From Acorus gramineus (taxonomy: Eukaryota; Streptophyta; Magnoliopsida; Acorales; Acoraceae): a DNA stretch of 64,000 nucleotides. A model generated the notes under the pieces. It was not told the origin of the DNA. It worked only from the letters and a program-made list of their open reading frames with translations, and did no database searches. The translations under genes and the position numbers were made by a program. Each line of letters opens with the position of its first letter. Within the stretch, counting starts at the first letter, position 1. Shown piece by piece: positions 11,535-21,392 of the stretch. The stretch covers positions 18,585,287 to 18,649,286 of the forward strand of contig CM060850.1 in assembly GCA_030737835.1 (NCBI GenBank). The letters are read 5' to 3'.

Positions 11535-13187
11535 CCCACGACAACAATAAGCCCCTCCTATTCATCATCTTCTCCAAAAATTTCTCTCTCTCTCCCTCTC
11601 TTTATTTCCCCCTTTGGACCTAGTTCAAGTGTTCAAAAGAAGAACCCTAAGAAGAGAAAAGATAGGTATTGTCCCGATCTATCTTCCGGTGGTCTCGGAT
11701 TCGAGTTCCCTCTTGTGTGACCCCCTCTCATAGCCTCTTATCTCCCCTGTTTTCAGCCCTTCCTTGGCTGAGAGGAGATCTTGGTGGTGGTGGTCTTGGT
11801 GGTGGCAAATCGGTGCGCGAAGAGCACCCGTTCTTCCTCCCCTTTCCTTCCTCTCCTTGGGTGAGTTTCTTTCCTTCCTTTTCTTGTTTAGATGCATGTT
11901 AGGAGGTGTTTTTGGTTATGCATGGGTGTTGGGGAGTTGGAGGGGGCTGTTGGGGGCGGTTGAGGGTGTTAGGGTTGGCTCGGGTGCATGCGGGCTCACC
12001 GGCGCGCGCAGGCAGGTAGGCGCAGGCGGCAGGCAGGCAGGGCAGGCTGGCAGGCACATGGCGGACGCGCTGTCGGGCGAGCTGGCAGGGCACGCGGGCG
12101 TGCGCGCGGGTGCTACGCAGGGGATGCGCGTGCGGGTGCTGTGCAGGGGGCGCAGTACGCGGGTGGTGTGTGGGTGCTGCGCGCTGGGCGCCGTGCGGGG
12201 GCGTGTGCGCGAAGCGCTGCGCAGAGGCGCAGTGCGTGCTGTGCACGCGGGGCCGCGTGCGGGTGCTGCGCGCTGGGCGCCGTGCGGGGGCGTGCGCGCG
12301 GAGCGCTACGTAGAGGCGCAATGCGTGCTATGCGTGCGGTGAGGCGAGCGGGAGTGCGCGCGGGGTGCTGCGCTGGGGCGCAGTGGGTGCGGGTGTGCAC
12401 GCGAGGTGCTGCGCTGGGGCGCAGTGCGCGCGGGTGCACCCGGGGCTGGACGCGCGGTGCGCGCAGGCACGCGCGAGCGTGAGCGCGGCATGCGGCGGGT
12501 CTGGGCGTGCGGGCAGAGGCGCCGCAGCGCGTCTGGGCGTGCGGGCTGGGGCGCGGCTGTGCGCCTGGGGCGGGTGGCCGTGCGTATGGCTGCCCGGGGT
12601 TCGGGAGTGAGTCGGGGTGCTCGGACTCGCGTGCGTACGGGCCGTATGTACGTTTGTCCGAGTGTTGGGTATTTTTAGCGTATTTTTGTTGTATTGTGTA
12701 TTTTATTCACCGTGTTAATTACCCTGTCTTACAGATCTTGACGGACGATCACGCGTCGACCCGGGTAATGGTGAGTGGGACTATCCAACCCAGTAGGGAG
12801 GCGCTATATGCACTTGGGCGTATACCGTCCTCCCCTGGGGCACCATAGTTTAATGTTAACTTGTATAATATGTAATCTATGCAAGCATGATTAGTATGTA
12901 GTATGCATGCCACCCTAGACCTTGTATGTTAGGGACTTGCACCCTTAGGATATGTGTAAGAGCCATGCATCCTGACACCATGTTTCATGCTAGGAAAGCC
13001 TCGACCTATGCATGTGTCCCAGTAGTTTAATTTATTAAATTAAATGCGAACTTATGGTATTTTTGCATGCCTTAGTAAGTATTACAACCTGGTGGTTATT
13101 ATATATGTTCCCCGCATCTTAGTTATGCGCCCTGGAGGAATTCTGAAGAATTCATGACATTAGTAGAGTCTCCCTTCTTTGGATTAA

Positions 13188-13303
13188 GGGGCCTTGCGAA
13201 GTCAGCATTGAGACCCGGGCTAGGGTACTCCGTGTTCCTTGTTTGGTTGTCGGGATATCCTATATCGGGACCTCATGGTGCCCTCCCAAGGTTTCTTTTT
13301 TCC
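13188..13303 (+). repeat. 120-bp TIR module copy, 5' LTR of element 1
   Basis: Sits between GGATTAAG and CCAGTTAAGGGAATACC, a different site from the AATATTATA target used in other LTRs; the same flanks recur at 15180-15345 and, inverted, at 28225-28390. Confidence 0.75.
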
Positions 13304-13570
13304 AGTTAAGGGAATACCGCGGATCCAAGTGGATCGTATACGTGTGGATAGGCTGTTTCTGTTCCCTTCGTTGGATCCGTATAGAGACTGCCCCAGCGTT
13401 AGACAGGCCGTCCTGACAGAGGGCTCCATCAGTAGGCACCTTCTGATTTGGTGACAGACTGTGCTGAATTGTGGGAGTAGACCAGGCGGCCTACGGAGTG
13501 GAGGAGAGACTATCGGTGGACCAAGGGTGATTAACAGCCTAGTCAATCCCAATATCCTATGTCACCTATT

Positions 13571-13617
13571 GGAAGGTGAGGGTGAGGGTGTGGTGGGTCG
13601 GCGATGTAGCGACCCAC
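13571..13617 (+). promoter_or_regulatory. G-tracts followed by a perfect 8-bp hairpin
   Basis: GGTGAGGGTGAGGGTG, then arms GTGGGTCG (13593-13600) and CGACCCAC (13610-13617) around the loop GCGATGTAG. It could form a G-quadruplex next to a stem-loop in the sense RNA. Confidence 0.6.
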
Positions 13618-14145
13618 TAAATTGTGTAGTTCCATCCACTTTGAGGCTTTGAATAATTAATTGTGGTTAATGTGAATTGTGATGCATGGGTTGTGCTATT
13701 CACTGAGCGTGTGGCTCACCCCTCGCATGATATTTTTCTCCAGTGTTATCTGAGTCGGATCAGCAGGATGAGCTCCCCGAGGGACTTCAGCAGTAGCGTA
13801 GCAGCGCCACATTCCGCTAGTGTTAGAGGTTATCAGCATCCCTTTTTTATTGTATGTATTGTATTCTGTGCTTGGGCACACGTTTGTATTATATTTGGAT
13901 GTCGTTGTATATATTGGCTCTCACAAGACAGTTGATTATGTATCGAGTCTGTAATATGTCTTTGAATTACAGATTCAGTCTTTTAGCTTCCGCTATTTGT
14001 ATATATATCATGTCAGCCTCATTGTTGTCTGTGTTGTCATTGTTGATGTTGTTTAGGGTATATTATTGACCTCCTGTATAGACTGCTGATATCATATATA
14101 CACTTGCCGCGTCCCGGGGACGGCCGCCCTGGGGCGTGACAAAAG

Positions 14146-14159
14146 TTGGTATCAGAGCC
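14146..14159 (+). other. Primer-binding site of element 1 (initiator-Met tRNA)
   Basis: TTGGTATCAGAGCC, four bases after the 5' LTR; complementary to the 3' end of plant initiator-Met tRNA, as usual for Ty3 elements. Confidence 0.9.
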
Positions 14160-14261
14160 TGGTCCTGTCAGAGCCAATTGTCTTCTTTTTCGTAGAGATG
14201 AGTCCTAGGATTTCTATATGAGTATTCTGATCCTAGTGTCTGGTTTTCTTAGGTTGCTGAT

Positions 14262-14456
14262 ATGCCTCCTCGCAGAGGAATGCGTGGACGTGGTCCCTCT
14301 CGACCTTTGGAGGTTCCCGGACCTACCAGAGGTGAGGATGCTACTGGAGAGTCCTTGGCTGTGGGGCCAGGAATGGCGCAGGAGCCTCCTGCATGGGAGC
14401 GTGCTTACGCTCGGATAGCAGATCTGGTGGAGACTCAGACGAGAGCATTAGAGGCT
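14262..14456 (+). pseudogene. gag: gag N-terminal fragment, element 1
   Basis: ATG at 14262 opens MPPRRGMRGRGPSRPLE, the same start as gag of element C. Homology continues for ~65 codons to TQTRALEA, where it stops abruptly and unrelated LTR-derived sequence follows. The retrotransposon gag domain and the zinc knuckle are missing, so no capsid could be made. Ten bases upstream a TTTTCTTAG acceptor-like site (ending 14252) is conserved in C and B. Confidence 0.85.
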
Positions 14457-14488
14457 AATATGAGTGTGTTGGTTGTTGTTATGCATGT

Positions 14489-15135
14489 GGGTGATATCTC
14501 GCTGAGCGAGTATCGAGAGTGATTGTTTTCCATTGGGTTTCGCTTGGCGAACATGGGATCGTTCTCCCCTTCGTTGGATCCGTGTAGTGACATCCCCGGC
14601 GTTAGACAGGCTATCCTGACAGAGGGCTCCCATCAGTAGGCACCTCCTGATTTGGTTTCGGACAGTGCTGAATCATGGGAGTATACCAGGTAAGCTACAG
14701 AGCGGGGAGAGGCTACCGGTGGACCAGGGGTGTAGAGCAGTCTAAGTCTCTCCCAAAGTCCCAAAATGTCTCCTTTCAGGAGTGAGGGTGTGGATGAGGC
14801 GAAGACGCGTCGCCTCGTGACCCATTCGTGGTTAGACCGTTCCCATAGATGTTGGGTCCGGTCTTGCGATGATGTTGAAGGACATCGAAGGGCGATTATC
14901 TAGATGTAGATGATCCAGTAGTGTTGAGTAGACCAGTAAATCCGGGTCTCTTCGACCGACGGTATGGTCTCTCCCCATAAGTCCCAAAATGACTCCTTTC
15001 GGGAGTGAGGGTGGGGGTGAGGTTGGTCGCGCCGCCGCGTGACCCAGTGATCATTGGGTTTCTACCCATGTTTTTCCTTGAAAAGGGAACTGATTGTGTG
15101 TTATTTGATTTCGGAGCATGGGTTTCCAGTAGAGT
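14489..15135 (+). repeat. Family-2 (B-type) LTR fragment inside element 1
   Basis: Matches the reverse complement of 29250-30062 in the 5' LTR of element B, including GAACATGG, GACAGAGGGCTCCCATCAGT and two GAGGGTG-plus-hairpin units (~14790-14830 and ~15005-15050). It replaces most of gag and the first half of pol. Confidence 0.8.
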
Positions 15136-15179
15136 TGGTAGTGTTCTTTAAGGGTGATGTCTTCTTCTAGTGTTCCTTT

Positions 15180-15345
15180 TCTGGATTAAGGGGCCTTGCG
15201 AGGTCAGCGTTGAGACCCGGGCTAGGGTACTCCGTGTTCCTTGTTTGGTTGTCGGGATATCCTATATCGGGACCTCATGGTGCCCTCCCAACGCTTCTTT
15301 TCCCAGTCAAGGAATACCTTAGAAGCATCAAATTGGTGGTGGATT
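15180..15345 (+). repeat. 120-bp TIR module with flanks inside element 1
   Basis: GGATTAAG, the module (~15190-15300), then CAGTCAAGGAATACC and ~40 bp also found, inverted, in element B at 28225-28262 (AGAAGCATCAAATTGGTGGT here). It joins directly to the RT coding sequence. Confidence 0.75.
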
Positions 15346-16092
15346 AAGTGCGAGTTTTGGTTGGAGCATATGGCCTTTCTGGGCCACGTGATTTCCGGCG
15401 AGGACATATCTGTGGACCCGGACAAGACGCTCGCCGTGTCGAATTGGCGTCGACCGTCGAACCCCTCAGAGATTCGGAGCTTCCTGGGCTTGGCGGGTTA
15501 TTGCAGGAGGTTTGTCGAGGGTTTCTCGAAGATAGATGTACCTCTTACCCACCTCACTCGAAAGGATGTCCGGTTCGAGTGGTCCCCGTCTTGCGAGGAG
15601 AGCTTCCTGGAGTTAAAGCGAAGGCTCACCTCAGCGCCAGTTCTTACCCTTCCGTCTGGGAGTGGTGGGTTCGCAGTTTACACTGATGCATCGCAGTTGG
15701 GTGTGGGTTGCGTCCTGATGCAGCACGGTAAGGTTGTGGCTTACACGTCGCGTCAGTTGAAGCCCCATGAGCAGAATTACCCCACCCACGACCTTGAGTT
15801 GGCAGCGATCATCTTTGCGCTGAAGATGTGGAGGCATTACCTCTATGGCGAGGAGTTCGAGCTCTTTACTGATCATAAGAGCTTGACATATTTGCAGTCC
15901 CAGTTGGAGCTCAACATGCGTCAGAGACGTTGGGTCGAGTTCCTGAAGGACTATGATTGTGACATCGCTTACTCTCCGGGTAAGGCGAATGTCGTGGCGG
16001 ATGCTCTCAGCAGGCAGCCCTTGGGCATGGCCGCCCACATGGTTGTACGTCGTTGGAGGCTTCTAGAGGAGGCCGCTTGTTGGATCAGCGTT
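15346..16092 (+). pseudogene. pol: RT C-terminus plus RNase H fragment, element 1
   Basis: Begins inside the reverse transcriptase thumb/connection ([17 protein letters not shown]) and runs through RNase H: acidic residues in [27 protein letters not shown] and VVADALSR can be seen. The RT palm with the catalytic FIDD motif is absent. One base is missing near 16093 relative to element C (GTTCAGAG against GTTCGAGAG), shifting the frame before integrase. Confidence 0.9.
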
Positions 16093-16093
16093 C

Positions 16094-16840
16094 AGAGACT
16101 CCTGCGGGTGGCTTTTTGGCCAGGCTAGTGGTACAGCCAGTTCTTCTCGACGAGATCCTCAAGGCTCAGGCTCAGGATCCGAATTTTATAGTCCTCTCTG
16201 AGGGCGTCGCACGGGGCGAGCGTCGGGACTACTAGATTCGCGAGGACGGGATCCTGCGGTTCAGAGGCCGAGTATGCATTCCTGACGACGCAGAGATGAA
16301 GCAGAAGATCTTGGACGAGGCCCATCATTCGAGGTACACAGTGCATCCTGGTGGCACGAAGATGTACAGGGGCCTCCGTCCTGGCTACTGGTGGCGCGGG
16401 ATGAAGACGGATATTGGCCGTTTCGTTGCCCGTTGCTTGGTATGCCAGCAGGTGAAATCGAGCATCCGCGTCGTGCAGGGCAAGCTGAGTCCGCGTTTCT
16501 TTGGGCCGTTCCTCATCCTCGAGCGAGTTGGGGAGGTGGCCTATCGCATAGCTCTGCCCCCACGGCTGGCTCAGGCCCATGACGTCTTCCATGTCTCGCA
16601 GCTAAGGTGTTGCATCCACGATCCTGCTCACGTCATCCCGTTCGAGCCGCTCGTCTTCGAGCCGGACTTGTCATTCGTCGAGCAGCCGATCGAGATCCTG
16701 GACCGCCGCGAGAAGGGGCTCCGCACCAAGACCGTCCAGTTGGTCAAGGTGCGATGGCAGCACCGTTCCGGTGCCAAGGCCACTTGGGAGCTCAGGGCGC
16801 CATGTGTGACGCGTATGCGCATCTTTTCCCTTCTTAGATG
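16094..16840 (+). pseudogene. pol: Integrase without catalytic core, plus chromodomain
   Basis: The N-terminal zinc-binding part ([13 protein letters not shown] near 16435-16465) is followed directly, at about 16470, by the C-terminal GKLSPRFFGPF segment. The DDE catalytic core present in element C (~240 codons) is deleted. The C-terminus keeps the chromodomain-type stretch VEQPIEILDRREK..QLVKVRW typical of Tekay/Del chromoviruses. Further damage: an in-frame TAG at 16233-16235 where C has CAG (DYQIRED) and a one-base loss near 16794 that garbles the last residues. Confidence 0.9.
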
Positions 16841-16871
16841 TTCTTGTATTTATTTTGAGGAAAAATTTCCT

Positions 16872-16884
16872 AAGGGGGGAAGAA
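16872..16884 (+). other. Polypurine tract of element 1
   Basis: AAGGGGGGAAGAA immediately before the 3' LTR; the plus-strand priming site. Same tract, inverted, in B (26078-26090) and C (34877-34889). Confidence 0.9.
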
Positions 16885-18887
16885 TGTTATATATGTGTCA
16901 CTTTTAGCCTTCTGGTAACCATTGGAGCATTCTGGCAGTTTTTCAGCTTTTTCGTTTTTCAATCGGAACCGCTAAAATTTTGGACTGTTAGCTATCACCC
17001 TGAGTTTGAGGGCTCCGATTGAAAATCTAACTGCATATTATGTGTCCTGGTGCCATTTCAAGCCACTCACGAAAATTTCATTGAATTCCGGTAACGTTTC
17101 AGAATTTCACAGTTCTGAAGCGTATCCGGGTTTTGACCAAGCGAAAAGTCATTGGGAGACTTGACTTGGTCAAAGTGGGCCCATGACTTGGTCAACTCCT
17201 TTGTTTTCTAGTGTGGATGGGTTGACCCAAGTCAAAGTGCACCTAAACCTAGCCTAAACCTAGCCTAAACCTAATTAGGGCTAAGCTAAGTGGTGTGAGA
17301 GTGTGTGGTGTGTGTGTGTGAGCATAATAAAATCCCACGACAACAATAAGCCCCACTATTCATCATCTTCTCCAAAAATTTCTCTCTCTCTCCCTCTCTT
17401 TGTTTTCCCCTTTGGACCTAGTTCAAGTGTTCAAAAGAAGAAACCCTAAGAAGAGAAAAGATAGGTATTGTCTCGATCTATCTTCCGGTGGTCTCAGATT
17501 CGAGTTCCCTCTTGTGTGGCCCCATCTCATAGCCTCTTTTCTCCCCTGTTTTCAGCCCTTCCTTGGCTGAGAGGAGATCTTGGTGGTGGTGGTCTTGGAG
17601 GTGGCAAATCGGTGCGCGAAGAGCACCCGTTCTTCCTCCCCTTCCCTTCCTCTCCTTGGGTGAGTTTCTTTCCTTCCTTTTCTTGTGTAGATGCATGTTT
17701 AGGAGGTGTTTTTGGGTGTGCATGGCTGTTGGGGAGTTGGAGGGGGCTGTTGGGGGGGTTGGAGGTGTTAGGGTTGGCTCGGGTGCATGCAGGCTCAGCG
17801 GCGCGCGCAGGCAAGCAGGCGCAGGCGGCAGGAAGGCAGGCAGGGCAGGCTGGCAGGCGCAGGGTGGGCACGCTATCGGGTGAGCTGGCAGGGCACGCGG
17901 GCGTGCGCGCGGGTGCTGTGCAAGGGGCGCGCGCGCGGGTGCAGCGCAGGGGGCGCAGTACGCGGGTGGTGTGTGGGTGCTGCGCGCTGGGCGCCGTGCG
18001 GGGGCGTGCGCGCGGAGTGCTGCGCAGAGGCGCAGTGCGTGCTGAGCGCGCGGGGCTGCGTGCGGGTGCTGCGCGCTGGGCGCCGTGCGGGGGCGTGCGC
18101 GCGGTCAGGCGAGCAGGAGTGCGCGAGTGCGCGCGGGTGCACCCGGGGCTGGACGCGCGGTGCGCGCGGGCACGCTGGAGCGTGCGCGCGGCGTGCGGCG
18201 GGTCTGGGCGTGCGGGCAGAGGCGCGGCAGCACGTCTGGGCGCGCGGGCTGGGGCACGGCTGTGCGCCCGGGGCGGGTGGCCGTGCGTACGGCTGCCCGG
18301 GGGTTTGGGAGTGAGTCGGGGTGCTCGGACTCGCGTGCGTACGGGCCTTATGTACGTTTGTCCGAGTGTGGGGTATTTTTAGCGTATTTTTGTTGTATTG
18401 TGTATTTTACTCACCGTGTTAATTACCCTGTCTTGCAGATCTTGACGGACGATCACGCGTCGACCCGGGTATTAGTGAGTGGGACAATCCAACCCAATAG
18501 GGAGGCGCTATATGCACTTGGGCGTATACCGTCCTCCCCTGGGGCACCATAGTTTAATATTAACTTGTATAATATGTAATCTATGCAAGCATGATTAGTA
18601 TGTAGTATGCATGCCACCCTAGACCTTGTATGTTAGGGACTTGCACCCTTAGGATATGTGTAAGAGCCATGCATCCTGACACCATGTTTCATGCTAGGAA
18701 AGCCTCGACCTATGCATGTGTCCTAGTAGTTTAATTTATTAAATTAAATGCGAACTTATGGTACTTTTGCATGCCTTAGTAAGTATTATAACCTTGTAAT
18801 TGTAATATATGTTCCCCGCATCTTGGTTATGCGCCCTGGAGGAATTCTGAAGAATTCATGTCATTAGTAGAGTCTCCCTTCTTTGGA

Positions 18888-19005
18888 TTAAGGGGCCTTG
18901 TGAAGTCAGCGTTGAGACCCGGGCTAGGGTACTCCGTGTTCCTTGTTTGGTTGTCGGGATATCCTATATCGGGACCTCATGGTGCCCTCCCAAGGTTTCT
19001 TTTTT
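18888..19005 (+). repeat. 120-bp TIR module copy, 3' LTR of element 1
   Basis: Same location and flanks as in the 5' LTR (13188), so it was present before element 1 inserted. Confidence 0.75.
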
Positions 19006-19275
19006 CCAGTGAAGGGAATATCGCGGATCCAAGTGGATCGTATACGTGTGGATAGGCTGTTTCTGTTCCCTTCGTTGGATCCGTATAGAGACTGCCCCAG
19101 CGTTAGACAGGCCGTCCTGACAGAGGGCTCCCATCAGTAGGCACCTCCTGATTTGGTGACGGATTGTGCTGAATGTGGGATTAGACCAGGCGGTCTACGG
19201 AGTGGAGGAGAGACTATCGGTGGACCAAGGGTGATTAACAGCCTAGTCAGTCCCAATATCCTGGGTCACCTATTG

Positions 19276-19321
19276 GAAGGTGAGGGTGAGGGTGTGGTGG
19301 GTCGGCGATGTAGCGACCCAC
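19276..19321 (+). promoter_or_regulatory. G-tracts plus hairpin, 3' LTR of element 1
   Basis: Arms GTGGGTCG (19297-19304) and CGACCCAC (19314-19321); identical to the 5' LTR copy. Confidence 0.6.
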
Positions 19322-19843
19322 TAAATTGTGTAGTTCCTGCCACTTTGAGGCTTTGAATAATTAATTGTGGTTAATATGAATTGTGATGCATGGGTTGTGC
19401 TATTCACTGAGCGTGTGGCTCACCCCTCGCATATATTTTTCTCCAGTGTTATCTGAGTCGGATCAGCAGGAGGATCTCCCCGAGGGACTTCAGCAGTAGC
19501 TGAGCAGTGCCACATTCCGCGAGTGTTAGAGGTTATCAGCATCCCTTTTTGATTGTATGTATTGTATTCTGTGCTTGGGCACACGTTTGTATTATATTTG
19601 GATTTCGTTGTATATATTGGCTCTCACAGGACAGTTGATTATGTATGAGTCTGTAATATGTCTTTGAATTACAGATTCAGTCTTTTAGCTTCCGCTATTT
19701 GTGTATATATCTTGTCAGCCTCATTGTTGTCTGTGTTGTCATTGTTGATGTTGTTTAGGGTATATTATTGAACTCCTGTTTAGACTGCTGATATCATATA
19801 TACACTTGCTGCGTCCCGGGGACGGCCGCCCTGGGGCGTGACA

Positions 19844-20935
19844 ATTATAACTTACCATGTTAGATAACACATATCATATATATTAATAATTTGTATTTTG
19901 CGTAGACAATTTATATCCGTACCATAATACGTGCATAAATAACCATATTTTTATACATCTAATGCTAGCATGATATTGTATCTTATGTATTTAATATCAT
20001 TGAATATGGTATGCCATATGAAATTCGTATATTGAATTTGCTCCATGATTAGTTAAATATGTGGTATGCTATTTATCATTAAGTTTGTATGGTTCCATAC
20101 TTAGCTTTGATATATTATGGAATGTTAAAACTAAATACTTGAATACTAAACTTTGCTTATCAGTTATAGGTGTATGTAGGACCCGCCTGTGGGGTCTTAT
20201 TCAGTAGTCAATATAGTTAATCTTCCCGCATCCGAGGGATGCAACTTTATAGGAATTCATGAGAATTCGATAGCGTATCAGTAATGACTAACCGATAGTG
20301 GAGGATTCATAAGGGTTATATTGTGAGAGTAGAGTGTTTCTTTTACACATCATCGTGCGTTGAAGCTGTCCAGCGTCGAAGCTTTCCTGCGTGGTGCCAC
20401 CATGATGTTGGAAGGCCGCCAGGAAGAGGGCTACCTGGAAGAGGGCTACCGGATGATGTAGGGCGTTAGTGTATTGATTTCTCCCAAAAGTCTCTTGTCA
20501 TCCCTATGGGCAAGAGTGAGGGCGTAGTGAGGGCACAGTGAGGGCACGTCATTGCGTGATGTTCTGTTATTATAGGTTATTCCATGTCTTGGTTGGAACT
20601 ATTATTGTACTATTGATGTGATATAGATGTGGTGTGTGGCTTCTTACCATTCACTGAGCTTGTAGCTCACCCCTCGTGTATTGTTCCTCCACCAGGGGTT
20701 GAGTTGATCTTGAAGGAGGAGCTCCGTGAGGTGGGATTCCAGTAGTTGTTGCAGCGTCCGGTCTTTTGGTTCTGCGAGCGTGAGGCTGTCAGCATTCCTC
20801 TTACCTGTATGTTATGGTATTCGTGCTTGAGGCACATGTCGTTATTTTTAGTTGATTTTGACTAGACTTGGCTCTCACGGGACAATAATTGTGTTAATTG
20901 GATCTGTAATATTACTTTGGATTAGTGTCACGCCC
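19844..20935 (+). mobile_element. LTR D, second part
   Basis: Starts with ATTATAAC (19844-19851, the right target duplication of element 1) and continues LTR D with family landmarks: TTCACTGAGC..GTAGCTCACCCCTCG, acceptor-like CCTCCACCAG (~20695), TTGGCTCTCACGGGACAATA. It stops ~170 bp short of the expected LTR end, where element B begins (20936). The true D terminus and its right duplication are not in the window. Confidence 0.8.
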
Positions 20936-20969
20936 CAGGGCGGCTGTCCCCGAGACGTGGCAATAATAA
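20936..20969 (-). repeat. Element B 3' LTR, first 34 bp
   Basis: TGTCACGCCCCAGGGCGGCT..GTGGCAATAATAA matches the first 34 bp of B's other LTR (28824-28857). It is then cut by the LTR at 20970. Left flank ATTAG (20931-20935) would be B's target duplication; the partner is lost. Confidence 0.8.
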
Positions 20970-21232
20970 TGTTATATATGTGTCACTTTTAACCTGCTGG
21001 TAACCGTTGGAGCGTTCTAGCAGTTTTTCATTTTTTTCGGTTTTCGATCGGAACCGTAAATTTTTGGACTGTTAGCTATCGTCCTGAGTTAGAGGACTCC
21101 GATTGAAAATCTAACTGCATATTTGGTTTCCTGGTGCCATTTTAGGCCTCTCACGAAAATTTCATCGAATTCCGGTAACATTTCTGAAATTTCGTAGTTC
21201 CGGGGCGTATCCGGGTATTTTAAGTGACTCGC

Positions 21233-21240
21233 TATATAAA
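21233..21240 (+). promoter_or_regulatory. TATA box, subfamily II LTR
   Basis: TATATAAA, 264 bp into the LTR and ~130 bp before the palindrome. Confidence 0.65.
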
Positions 21241-21367
21241 TGAAATCTAAAATCTTGTTTGGCACTATTCATCATCCCTACCAAAAGCTTTATCTCTCTC
21301 CCCTCTCTCCTTTTCTTCCATTTGAGCCCCTTAGAGCCCTCAAACCCAAAAACCTAAAGCATAGGAA

Positions 21368-21392
21368 GTGTAGATCGGGTCCCGATCTACAC
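21368..21392. repeat. 25-nt palindrome in predicted leader (copy 1)
   Basis: Arms GTGTAGATCGGG and CCCGATCTACAC around a single T. Present at the same place in the other two subfamily II LTRs (49383, 55102). Confidence 0.9.

Larger units (their letters stand above)
11861..13743 (+). promoter_or_regulatory. Two intron-like segments in the LTR leader
   Basis: Donor-like G/GTGAGT at 11861 pairs with acceptor-like CTTACAG ending 12734; then a 36-nt exon-like segment (12735-12770); then donor-like GTGAGT at 12771 with acceptor-like TTTTTCTCCAG ending 13743. Equivalent signals occur in most full LTR copies here on both strands, including the diverged LTRs D and B. A further TTTTCTTAG (to 14252) precedes the gag ATG. 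Splicing is a hypothesis. Confidence 0.45.
11093..14141 (+). repeat. 5' LTR of element 1 (3049 bp)
   Basis: Starts TGTCATATATGTG (one change from TGTTATATATG) and ends GGGGCGTGACA. Contains W-box-like TTGAC repeats (~11340-11450), TATA-like CATAAATAAAT (11524-11534), a CT-rich leader, donor-like GTGAGT (11861), a CpG-dense block (~12000-12590), acceptor-like ACAG (12731-12734), donor-like GTGAGT (12771), G-tracts plus hairpin (13571-13617) and acceptor-like CTCCAG (to 13743). Confidence 0.95.
11093..19843 (+). mobile_element. Element 1: defective Tekay-type Ty3 retrotransposon
   Basis: Order: 5' LTR (11093-14141), PBS (14146-14159), gag start (14262-14456), a piece of a family-2 LTR (~14489-15135), a 120-bp module with flanks (~15180-15345), RT/RNase H (15346-16092), integrase ends without the catalytic core plus chromodomain (16094-16840), polypurine tract (16872-16884), 3' LTR (16885-19843). 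It sits inside LTR D. It could not encode its own mobilisation functions. Both LTRs carry TSDs and look alike, so it probably moved in trans or decayed by internal replacement. Confidence 0.92.
16885..19843 (+). repeat. 3' LTR of element 1 (2959 bp)
   Basis: TGTTATATATG to GGGGCGTGACA. Differs from the 5' LTR by many substitutions and several small gaps (for example in the CpG block), so the insertion is not very recent. TATA-like CATAATAAAAT at ~17323. Confidence 0.95.

Noticed and set aside
11669-11860. Conserved small protein with GGGGLGGG in each LTR leader
   Set aside because: It is similar between LTRs because the DNA is similar; it has no ATG at the start of the frame and no sign of coding constraint could be shown. 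It may be the first exon-like segment instead.
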